Shown: positions 26,787 to 33,480 of the stretch, in pieces
How positions within the stretch are numbered: position 1 is the stretch's first letter
Layout: every line of letters begins with the position of its first letter
NCBI RefSeq assembly: GCF_001748225.1
Contig: NZ_BDFE01000009.1
Location: forward strand, 62,001-126,000
Source of the DNA: Desulfoplanes formicivorans
GTDB taxonomy: Bacteria > Desulfobacterota > Desulfovibrionia > Desulfovibrionales > Desulfomicrobiaceae
Direction of reading: 5' to 3'
DNA length: 64,000 bases
Made by a program: the position numbers and the translations under genes
The notes under the pieces: model-generated
Seen by the model: the letters and a program-made list of their open reading frames with translations, nothing else
Databases searched by the model: none
Told to the model about the DNA's origin: nothing

Positions 26787-27323
26787 ACTGTAATCTGGAC
26801 ACCTGTTGGTGCACTGACGTCGCAAGTTATCGCCAATGTTTATCTGGACAGGCTTGACCACTTTGTAAAGGACGCCCTCGGCGTCAAGCGATATGTCAGA
26901 TATATGGACGATACCGTGATTGTTTCCAACGACAAGGCGGGGTTGAGGCAAACGCTTGAGCGCATCAAAGAGTATCTCGCTGCAGACCTGTCCCTGCGCC
27001 TCAACCCAAAAACAAGGATATACCCAGCATCACAAGGTGTTGATTTTTGCGGATACCGCATCTGGAAAACCCACATCCTTCCCAGGAAGCGGACCGTCAA
27101 GAAGACAAGGCGCAGGATGAAGGGTTTCGTGCATAGATATGCAAACGGGACGATATCTGCGGAGACGATCAGGCAAAGCCTGTCGAGCTGGCTCGGATAC
27201 ATGAAGCACTGCAATGGATACAGAACGACAATAGGAGAGCTCAAGCGCATTAGCCAGGAGTGCAGGCGATGCGGTGTCAATTTTGGCGAACTGTTTTGGT
27301 GGTTGCGAGATAAAACCGGATGA
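26787..27323 (+). pseudogene. DGR-type reverse transcriptase, 5' half deleted
   Basis: Reading from just after the variable-protein stop, 178 residues are clearly the C-terminal half of a DGR (Brt-type) reverse transcriptase: TPVGALTSQVIANVYLDRLD (26799-26858), then the catalytic YMDD box at 26901-26912, and a basic thumb/C-terminal region (FCGYRIWKTHILPRKRTVKK). The finger and first half of the palm, with the first catalytic Asp, plus the template repeat and any avd gene, are absent. It has no start codon near the 5' end except an ATG inside YMDD. The fragment is therefore a remnant, and the retroelement should be inactive on its own. Confidence 0.9.
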
Positions 27324-27340
27324 CTGTGGTGGATGATTTT

Positions 27341-27421
27341 CACACAAAACGAGATTTTGAGAGGCCGCAAATTTTTCTCGTTTTATGTGCAAATTTTTCT
27401 CGTTTTACGTGACCCCTTACA
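27341..27421. mobile_element. Right end of the prophage with MuA-type binding repeats
   Basis: Two contiguous 22-bp repeats, 27367-27388 and 27389-27410, differ by one base; each contains TTTTTCTCGTTTTAYGT (Mu end-site consensus in complement has RYRCGAAAA). A third, inverted related copy lies at about 27341-27361. In Mu the R1 and R2 sites are likewise adjacent 22-bp units near the end. The element would end with ACCCCTTACA at 27421. The flanking 5-bp duplication cannot be tested because the left end is outside. Confidence 0.8.
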
Positions 27422-27652
27422 TCTGTTTTGCACGGATCGTCTGTCAGTCTGATCCTTTCTTGGACTTGCTGTTCATGACTTGCCAGGAATGTTCGCATTA
27501 TCCGCAAAAGCCTTTAGAAATCTGGAGGCTGCTCATGAATGGGCTGCCTCATTCGTGGCCAGGATAATGCGATGCATCTTTATTGTGTGTGGGCTTTGGT
27601 TGGTGGCTCTGAAGGGTCGTCACCAGGGAGTGGCGGGTAGCTATCGGGTGGA
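27422..27652. other. Host sequence between prophage end and repeat copy 1
   Basis: No convincing gene. Short frames on both strands look like chance or debris; the minus strand shows interrupted peptide-like stretches (ATNEAAHS, KAFADNANIPGKS) that may be relics of an older gene. Confidence 0.4.
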
Positions 27653-27825
27653 ACGGCATCTCCCCTATCTGGCTTTCCGGAAAATCGGCTCGAGCGTTGG
27701 TCTGGAAAGATCTGAAACAGGTCTGTTGTGGGCGAGGGGAACTCTACCCCAAATCCACAAACAATCACCTGAAAAGAACGTTGCATGGGCGTCAAGAAAA
27801 GCGACAACTTCTTTGACACTTACCG
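27653..27825 (-). repeat. Dispersed repeat, copy 1
   Basis: Reading the minus strand, this segment aligns over about 150 nt with 37015-37170 on the plus strand. Shared blocks include TTTTC.GGTG.TTGTTT.TGG, ACAACAGA and CCAGATAGGGG. In one frame both encode V.VK.VV....DAT.FSG.CLW. The two copies are in inverted orientation 9.4 kb apart. Confidence 0.75.
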
Positions 27826-27832
27826 TCGCCAT
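27665..27832 (-). CDS. Putative last-cassette ORF inside the dispersed repeat
   Basis: A 55-residue frame whose ATG (27832) lies inside the attC core (GTTATGGC) and which covers repeat copy 1. The peptide MATVSVKEVVAFLDAHATFF... is similar to a frame in the second repeat copy. It may be a small cassette gene or only a frame through a non-coding repeat; no function is known. Confidence 0.35.
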   Translation of the reverse strand: MATVSVKEVVAFLDAHATFFSGDCLWIWGRVPLAHNRPVSDLSRPTLEPIFRKAR

Positions 27833-27990
27833 AACGGCCCGCGGATGAGCGAGCGGTGGCCGCGGGGGCAAGTTTGCTTGAACAAGCGGATGGTATGTGC
27901 GGGCCGTTATTGCCGGCGCGAAGCGTCCGACAACAACGCCTCAAGAACCGGCGGCGTTTACGCCATCCGAGTTGCTTGACTTGTTAGGCT
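27828..27990 (-). repeat. attC-like recombination site A
   Basis: On the minus strand the site runs from GCCTAAC (27983-27989) to GTTATGGC (27828-27835), 163 nt, with internal inverted repeats (GGCGTAAACGCC; CGGACGCTTCGCGCCGG). It follows the small membrane-protein cassette, whose reading frame ends inside it, as is typical of integron cassettes. Confidence 0.75.
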
Positions 27991-28459
27991 CTAGTTGTTC
28001 CAGCTTTTCATCGATTTCTCTTATTCTATCGGCAGGCGGAATGCTTTTATCTACTTCCTGGACTACAGCAAGCCCCTTGAACATGTGATAAAGGCAACCA
28101 ACAAACCCCACCACCCCTAAAACTGGAATTATTGAACCAAAACTTAACCCTAGTGCGAGCCAAATGAGCCCCTTAAAGAGTGAGCGTAAACTTTTATATA
28201 TAATCCCTGTCGCGATATAGTTTGCAACTTGCACATTATTCTCATGATGGGCTTTGAGGCCAACGTATTTATCCCGTAGGTCTCTTAAATAGTTTATTTC
28301 GTTTTCTGTAGACCGTTGAGAAATAACTTTTCCGGATAAAGCCGAAATCCTCTGACCAATCACAAGCACCAGCCAAAACAATCCTGAACCCAAAGCGCCT
28401 TGAATTATCAATGGCCATTCCAGTATTGTGTTTATAAGTTCAGTCACTTGATACTCCAT
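27941..28459 (-). CDS. Integron-cassette membrane protein, unknown
   Basis: A 172-residue protein starting at ATG 28459, only 6 nt after the attC core GTTAGGT, the usual cassette geometry. Predicted membrane segments are at about 18-35 (IIQGALGSGLFWLVLVIG) and a pair at about 94-125 (LFKGLIWLALGLSFGSII, LGVVGFVGCLYHMF), with a charged helical section in between (RSTENEINYLRDLRDKYVGL). The C-terminus reads into the attC site. No family recognised. It lies next to a membrane-anchored nuclease-like cassette, so a shared defence-type role is possible but unproven. Confidence 0.75.
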   Translation of the reverse strand: MEYQVTELINTILEWPLIIQGALGSGLFWLVLVIGQRISALSGKVISQRSTENEINYLRDLRDKYVGLKAHHENNVQVANYIATGIIYKSLRSLFKGLIWLALGLSFGSIIPVLGVVGFVGCLYHMFKGLAVVQEVDKSIPPADRIREIDEKLEQLEPNKSSNSDGVNAAGS

Positions 28460-28465
28460 TTTGTA

Positions 28466-28538
28466 ACCTAACGGCCCGCTTTGCGGCAATTTTGGAGCGC
28501 AGCGGAAAAGTTGTCCGACAGCACGTCTTGTTAGGGGC
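28466..28538 (-). repeat. attC recombination site B (short, canonical)
   Basis: 73 nt with the standard design on the minus strand: CCCTAAC core overlapping the stop codon of the preceding gene (28530-28538), a folded-strand stem with GTCGGACAACTTTT and TTGCCGCAAAGCGGGC segments, and the GTTAGGT core (28466-28472). Recombination is expected between G and TT of the last core. Confidence 0.88.
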
Positions 28539-29397
28539 GGTATTGATACTCATTCTTTAAATCATCCAGCGTGACAACATGAAGTTTTACGTTCACATTG
28601 TATCTATCAAGATAACGCGATAAACGTTCTTTTACTCTACTTGCATTTACCTCTGGGTTGTCTACGACTGCCATAAAGTGAATTACTAATTCTTTTGAGT
28701 CTATGCATTTTAGTTGGCTCGCAATTAACTCAGATTCAAGTAAAACCCTATCTAGTCTCAAAGGGTTTACATGCTTATTTCTGAACAACTTGACCTCTAC
28801 TGCGTGAATTTTGTTTTTGTCTATTGCCAGACCGTCAAATATTACTTTGCGTCTGCTAGGGGTTTCAAATCGTACGTCAGTTTTAAATTCGAGCCCCATG
28901 TCTTTAGACAGTTTCATGATCGAAAGCTTTTCTGCTAAGGAGACATTAGCCATCAAAGATGCGTGACGCTCTGAATTTAATACAGAACTTGCTGAATGTT
29001 TGGACGAAGCAGACTTGCTTGAAGTTTCTTGAGGTTCAGTGTCGTCACCAGATGTCCCGGGTGCATTCTCGTCAGTTGAGGATGAATCTTCGGCTTCCTC
29101 AACCTCTTCTCTGAGCTTTTTTTCTTTCTCTTCAGTTGTAGCCTTACCAAATGACTTTAGAAAATTATCTTCATTTTTGTAGTCAGATGGGGCGTATAAA
29201 ACTTTATGGTTAAAATTTAATGTTAAGAAGAATATGCCGACTAGAAAAACAGGGAACAGCATTAGAAACCAAATATAGATACCTTGATTTTCAGACTCTA
29301 TAAAGGGCAATACTGTTGTGCCACTGATTTCTGCAATTGCAGCAAATATTGCAATTACCGTCAGAGGGTTTTTAATGTGTCCAATTTTCTCTACCAA
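28531..29397 (-). CDS. Membrane-anchored PD-(D/E)XK nuclease-like cassette protein
   Basis: A 288-residue protein. Two membrane segments at about 11-33 and 40-60 (NPLTVIAIFAAIAEISGTTV; IYIWFLMLFPVFLVGIFFL) put the rest in the cytosol. A Ser/Glu/Asp-rich linker (85-140) leads to a C-terminal nuclease-like domain (about 150-260) with VIFDGLAIDKNKIHAVEVKL, the D-x(n)-ExK signature of PD-(D/E)XK endonucleases and NERD-like domains. The stop codon lies within the attC core. It starts 24 nt after an attC core (GTTAGGGGC). Membrane-linked nucleases occur as effectors in phage defence; this role here is inference. Confidence 0.8.
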   Translation of the reverse strand: MVEKIGHIKNPLTVIAIFAAIAEISGTTVLPFIESENQGIYIWFLMLFPVFLVGIFFLTLNFNHKVLYAPSDYKNEDNFLKSFGKATTEEKEKKLREEVEEAEDSSSTDENAPGTSGDDTEPQETSSKSASSKHSASSVLNSERHASLMANVSLAEKLSIMKLSKDMGLEFKTDVRFETPSRRKVIFDGLAIDKNKIHAVEVKLFRNKHVNPLRLDRVLLESELIASQLKCIDSKELVIHFMAVVDNPEVNASRVKERLSRYLDRYNVNVKLHVVTLDDLKNEYQYRP

Positions 29398-29416
29398 CTC
29401 GTTTTCCTTTAGGATT

Positions 29417-29579
29417 GGCCCCTAACGGCCCGCGGTTGAATGGTGGCCGCAGGGACAAGTTTACTTGGACCTGTGGATATCCGCTCGATTCGCTTGTTGT
29501 GAGGCTCTTTGCGCCGAGCAACAACGCTAAGCTCACCTGCCGAAGTGCAACGAGGTCAGGTGAAGCAATTTGTTAGCTA
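29417..29579 (-). repeat. attC-like recombination site C
   Basis: About 163 nt between AGCTAAC (29572-29578) and GTTAGGGGC (29417-29426) on the minus strand. It holds two stem units: CACCTGACCTCG/GGCAGGTG near the gene side and the shared long module CCAAGTAAACTTG...GCGGCCACC...CCGCGGGCCGTTA also found in sites A and D. Confidence 0.78.
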
Positions 29580-29581
29580 GA

Positions 29582-29824
29582 TTATTTTATTAATTCTTTT
29601 GCTTTTGAGGCCAATCCAACCCATTTTGCACATGAATCAAATATACTTTCACTTTCCTCTTTTGTTAAAAGAGTCTGTAGAGCAAACAACATTGTTGATA
29701 CAAAAATTAATAAATCACCTGGAGTTGAATTATTATTGACTTCTAATAGAATAGATACTGGTTCGTTTTTTGAACATTTTTTAATGTAGAATAGAAATCC
29801 CGGTCCTCTGGACCGGGTCAGAGT
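29582..29824 (-). pseudogene. Short start-less cassette ORF
   Basis: An open frame of 80 codons without an ATG near its 5' end (the first in-frame Met comes after about 48 codons). The peptide has a convincing protein-like run, SILLEVNNNSTPGDLLIF and LLTKEESESIFDSCAKWVGL, ending just before the attC core. It may start at CTG 29821, be a 5'-truncated gene, or be frameshifted. A perfect 8-bp hairpin (CCCGGTCC, 29799-29817) lies at its beginning. Confidence 0.5.
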
Positions 29825-29857
29825 TTAATCTAAAACTTCCATCCTGCCATCCATGTC

Positions 29858-30084
29858 ATCTAACGGCCCGCGGATGAGCGGTGGCCGCGGGGCAAGTTTA
29901 CTTGGATCTGCGGACATCCGCTCGATCCGCTTGTTGTAAGGCTCTTTGCGTCGAGCAACAAGCGGATGGTATCCGTGGGCCGTTGTTGCCGGCGCGAAGC
30001 GTCCGGCAACAACGCCCACATCACAGGAGGCAAAAGCTGAGCGAAGCGGTGCTTTTGACTTCCTGTGCATGTGTTTGTTAGCTC
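29858..30084 (-). repeat. attC-like site D, apparently two sites fused
   Basis: On the minus strand from GAGCTAAC (30077-30084, containing the stop of the ATPase gene) to GTTAGAT (29858-29864), 227 nt, much longer than usual. It reads as a 75-nt attC (stem CACAGGA/TCCTGTG around CGCTTCGC) directly joined to a second long unit identical in type to sites A and C. The most likely origin is loss of the gene between two sites. Confidence 0.75.
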
Positions 30085-31352
30085 GTTTCCTTAAAGATTG
30101 ATGGCCGTGCATTCAAGTAAGCAACAAACAGAGAATCTTTAAATCGATAGTAACGCTCTCTTATTTTAACAATTTCTGCACCGTAATCGTCTGTTACCAG
30201 ATGTCCCACAAATTGACTTGGATTATCGACACCGTTGTCAATAGCTTTTTTATATGCTTCTGCTGTATGTATCTCTAGCTCGCCAGCCTGTACTTCAGCT
30301 AGAGCCTTCAATACAACTTCCCTTTGCCTTGAGGATGCAACTGCTTTTTTATATCGTCCCTCTAAAACAGGGTCTGTTCCTGATTCCGCGATTTCTGCGA
30401 GAGTATGCTCTATATCGGTTGCAGAAATGTATGTATCTCCATTTCTATAGGCCATTCTCAATGCGTACTTTCCAATGAGGTGGACCATATAAGGGTGACC
30501 CTGAGCTAGGTTGATTACTTTATTAGTAGCATTGTCATCAAATCTAATAAAGTCATTAATGCTCGCTTCTGCTCCCCGAATAATTTCTTTCAGCTCATCG
30601 TTATCCATTGCAGGCAAATGAATAATTCCACCAGCAAAAAGCCTGTCCGATGATGCATGTTCTTTCATTAATTCTTGAATATCGTGAGCCACACCAACGA
30701 TACAAAATTTAACGCCTGGTACATTTGTTGCCAGTGCTTTTAAAAAAGATGCAAACCCAGTCTTGTTTTGTATCTGATCGAATTCATCGATAACAAAAAG
30801 CAGTCCATTCTTGGCCATTTTTTGTTCAATTATGGCGCTAACGACGTTTGTAAAAACAGTCTCTACATCGTGATCTGGTTGGGACGTTTTTACTGCTGTT
30901 TCAGTAGCCTTTTCCCCGCCTAAAGATGTAATCCCTATATTGAATTTGGGCTGATACTTTTCTAGAGATTTTCTAGCCTTGGGAATATCGTAAGACCAAT
31001 CTGATAAGCAATCTTTATTGGTAAGTAGCTTTTCCAATAGTTCTTGGTGCGTAGAAATACTTTTTCCACACGCAAAGTATATTGGCAAGAAATCCAGCTT
31101 TTCATCAACATCGAGGCCAACTTTAGCTAGCAGCTCATTGTTACCAGTCGATATGTTTATGACCTGTCGTGAAAGCGACGACTTTCCGATTCCTCGATTC
31201 CCTATAATCGCGATATTTGTTCCTTCAGAAATCAAAGCGTAGTAGCAATCTTCAACTGGCCTTGTTCTACCTGCAAATCTATCGGCATCGGTTATTTCTT
31301 TTGCAGGAAAGAACGCGTTCTCAACTTGTGTAATTGTTGGTTTGCTTGCCAT
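30078..31352 (-). CDS. Orc1/Cdc6-like AAA+ ATPase, first integron cassette
   Basis: A 424-residue protein; ATG 31352 chosen because CAAGG stands 7 nt upstream (in-frame ATGs also at 31373 and 31406). Residues about 25-60 contain FAGRTRPVEDCYYALISEGT followed by Walker A IGNRGIGKSS; Walker B is LLFVIDEFDQ (about 190-199) and a sensor region follows (KFCIVGVAHDIQEL). A lid domain and a C-terminal winged-helix-like part (about 330-424) give the Orc/Cdc6 or STAND-type plan. Such stand-alone ATPases are frequent in integrons and defence islands; function is not known. The stop codon overlaps the attC core. Confidence 0.82.
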   Translation of the reverse strand: MASKPTITQVENAFFPAKEITDADRFAGRTRPVEDCYYALISEGTNIAIIGNRGIGKSSLSRQVINISTGNNELLAKVGLDVDEKLDFLPIYFACGKSISTHQELLEKLLTNKDCLSDWSYDIPKARKSLEKYQPKFNIGITSLGGEKATETAVKTSQPDHDVETVFTNVVSAIIEQKMAKNGLLFVIDEFDQIQNKTGFASFLKALATNVPGVKFCIVGVAHDIQELMKEHASSDRLFAGGIIHLPAMDNDELKEIIRGAEASINDFIRFDDNATNKVINLAQGHPYMVHLIGKYALRMAYRNGDTYISATDIEHTLAEIAESGTDPVLEGRYKKAVASSRQREVVLKALAEVQAGELEIHTAEAYKKAIDNGVDNPSQFVGHLVTDDYGAEIVKIRERYYRFKDSLFVAYLNARPSIFKETS

Positions 31353-31397
31353 GTTTTTGCCTTGATAGTTCATTTTATTGAATTTACACTCTCGTAG

Positions 31398-31442
31398 AGC
31401 TAACAAGTTATTATGTGGTTTCCTGCTAACTCCAGGAAACCC
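31398..31442 (-). other. Probable attI region of the integron
   Basis: Between the first cassette and the integrase gene. On the minus strand a GTTAGCTC core (31398-31405) marks the cassette boundary, and a hairpin GGTTTCCTG / CAGGAAACC (31418-31442) carries a second GTTAG in its loop. Position, two cores and divergence from intI fit attI. A TTGACA at 31450-31455 could be the -35 of the integrase promoter. Confidence 0.6.
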
Positions 31443-31540
31443 TGCCCGTTGACAAAAATTTAAGATTGGATGTTAGTAGTTCCTAATCTGATAACTTTGA
31501 ATTTGGCATGTTATCGAGATCTTTTTAGCGATCAAAGGCT

Positions 31541-32024
31541 ATGATTAACATCCCAAACGATTTTCGAGACAATTTTGAGAAATGCCTGGCTCAAGAGTCC
31601 ATCCCAGAGGGGGTGAGGCATTTCTACCGTAATGGCTGAGGTATTATTTTGATTTTTGTCATAAGTATCAGCATGACCTATCAGACCGGACAACCTTAAC
31701 GCTCTTTATAGGAAAGCTTGCTGCGAAACATCAATTGATCTGGTAGCCAAGCTGCTATATGGTTGCGAGCTCGGGCTCTTCGAATGCCAGAAACTGCGGG
31801 TGCAGGATATCAACTTTGACGCTATGGTCCTCACTGTCCATAACGGCAAGGGCAAGAAGGACCGCGCGCCCCCTCTGCCTGAGACAATCCTTCCTGATCT
31901 CAATGATCAACTCCGAACCGTGGTCCACCTATACCCATACCTTCAAGAGCACGACCCAAAAAGAGAAAGAGTCCTCTGGATTTTTGATTCCGGAGCGGTC
32001 TTCGGTTGCAGGAACGATCAGTGA
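31541..32024 (+). pseudogene. intI: Integron integrase (IntI-type tyrosine recombinase), degenerate
   Basis: The frame starts at ATG 31541 (INIPNDFRDNFEKCLAQESI) and runs to a stop at 31637; one base lost near 31630 restores the frame to give WLRYYFDFCHKYQHDLSDRT, an IntI-type N-terminal SAM-like domain. After about 60 residues the sequence jumps near 31735 to the catalytic domain: DLVAKLLYGCEL, LRVQDINFDAMVLTVHNGKGKKDRA and LPETILPDLNDQL. About 100 residues in between and the C-terminal catalytic His, Arg, His and Tyr are missing, and the first catalytic Arg in LLYGCGLR is Gly here. It diverges from the cassette array, as in all integrons. It cannot be active. Confidence 0.87.
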
Positions 32025-32483
32025 GCCCCCGGCTTATGGTAATAGTCGTATCCTTCTGTGCGATTGGTCATGTATGGACTGATCATGGAATGTGCTGCCT
32101 GGAAGATATCCCGCCTGGTTTTCTGATGCTTTTTAGCTGTATAACAAACAATATTTGGTCAGGCATTATCTTGCACTGAATTGGCCTATATCGTCACCAT
32201 TATGTATGACACAAGGGGCCGTCTCGATTTTTTTTGATTTTTTTGAAGGTTCTTCGACGTGTTGTGTGGAATTCATGTAGCAATCAGGGTCTGCATCAGA
32301 GCCGCAACTCAGGGTCCGGGCTCATGTGCCGTGCTCGGGGCATGAGCACTCGGGGGAGGGGCACAGCACTTTGTGCTTCAACGGATTATTGTCAGAGCCA
32401 GAAAATGGCAGGGAGGAACAGAAGGCAGGGAAAACCCCCTTTCTCCTGTTCCTCCTCCCATGGCAGGACATACGATACACATA
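32025..32483. other. Gene-free region between intI remnant and usp
   Basis: No convincing gene. It contains T-runs at 32229-32250 and, near its right end, a hairpin (GGAGGAACAG at 32412-32421 with CTGTTCCTCC at 32446-32455) placed downstream of the leftward usp gene, which may be its terminator. Confidence 0.5.
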
Positions 32484-33458
32484 TCATCTGGTAAGTTTGA
32501 CCGGGGGGGTGAACCCGGGAGGCTTGATGGCCAGGACCGAACATGTGAGCTGGTCAAGAATGGCCTCTGCGGTATTGCCCATGATCAGTCCCGATATGCC
32601 GGTACGTGCGGCCGTTCCCATGACGACCAGATCCGCTCTCAACCCTTTTGCCAGAGGAGGAATCACCTTTTTTGGCGCTCCCTCAGGCAGATGAAAGACT
32701 GGTGCGAGGTAGTCGTATGCCTCACTGCCGACCCACTCCCGAAGTTGTCCGGCCAGCCGGTCGAGTTCCTGTCTATGGCGATCATGCTCCCTTTCAATGT
32801 AATGGCCCAGTCCTTCCGACGACGTGCTTCCCCGGGACAGGATGGTCTTTCCACCAAGGGCTTCCCAGGCATGGACAATGTGCAGGGAGGCGAAGTTTGC
32901 CAGAGCCAGAGAGGCGGCCAGTTCCAGAATTTCGCGGTTAAGATCGTTTTCTGCAGAACCGGAAGCTGCCGGAGGGAAATCCACGGCCGCCAGGATGCAG
33001 TTGTTGTTCTGTTTTGCCGTCGGTTTGATGAGCCAGACCGGACAAGGGCATTTGCGCAGAAGGTGCAGGTCGTCGCTGCCGAAAAGCCTGCGCGTCCAGC
33101 CCGGATTCTCTGCAGGTTTGATCAGCAGATCATGCCCGGTCTGCACAACAGCCTGAATCGCTTCAAGATATGGTTTGCCAACCAGAACTTTCAGACGAAC
33201 GTGCAGACGTTCACTAAAGGGCCGGATCATGGCTTCCAGTTTTTTGCGACGATGGGACTCCACTGGAGTCGACAGACTTTCGGCCATGGGTCCTCCTGCT
33301 GGCAGGTCCATGCCGGCCATCATCCCCTGGGGGGGGATGACATCCATAACAGTCATATCGGCCAGATTATTTTCCGCCAATGAGACAGCCTGGGCCAGAG
33401 CCGAAGCCTGGTTCACCGTTGTTTCGGTTACGTAGAGAATGTTTTTAAATCGTTTCAT
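32484..33458 (-). CDS. Tandem universal stress protein
   Basis: A 324-residue protein made of two UspA domains (about 1-145 and 150-310). The second ends with the ATP-binding pattern VVMGTAARTGISGLIMGNTA (G-2x-G-9x-G-S/T), so it should bind ATP. The ATG at 33458 is preferred (GAGGG upstream). It is the second gene of an operon with the CPA2 antiporter (22-nt gap), a pairing known from stress- or pH-response loci where Usp regulates the transporter. Confidence 0.92.
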   Translation of the reverse strand: MKRFKNILYVTETTVNQASALAQAVSLAENNLADMTVMDVIPPQGMMAGMDLPAGGPMAESLSTPVESHRRKKLEAMIRPFSERLHVRLKVLVGKPYLEAIQAVVQTGHDLLIKPAENPGWTRRLFGSDDLHLLRKCPCPVWLIKPTAKQNNNCILAAVDFPPAASGSAENDLNREILELAASLALANFASLHIVHAWEALGGKTILSRGSTSSEGLGHYIEREHDRHRQELDRLAGQLREWVGSEAYDYLAPVFHLPEGAPKKVIPPLAKGLRADLVVMGTAARTGISGLIMGNTAEAILDQLTCSVLAIKPPGFTPPVKLTR

Positions 33459-33480
33459 GGATACCCTCACGCCATGTATT

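Larger units (their letters stand above)
1..27421 (+). mobile_element. Mu-like transposable prophage (left end outside window)
   Basis: A continuous + strand block of phage genes runs in Mu order: MuA, MuB, Gam, GemA, Mor, lysis, DUF1804/TerL/portal/MuF, protease-scaffold, capsid, tail tube, tape measure and distal tail. Most genes abut or overlap by 1 to 4 nt. There is a single tail-tube gene and no recognisable sheath, which fits a Mu-type replication module on a long non-contractile (siphovirus-like) tail. The right boundary is placed at 27421 from two tandem 22-bp end repeats and a terminal TTACA (complement TGTAA, the TG...CA rule of Mu ends). The repressor, Ner-like gene and left end lie left of the window, so size and the 5-bp target duplication cannot be judged. 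Confidence 0.93.

Noticed and set aside
27341-27421. Two tandem 22-bp repeats considered as a CRISPR remnant
   Set aside because: The copies are contiguous without spacers and lie at the phage end, matching transposase end sites instead.
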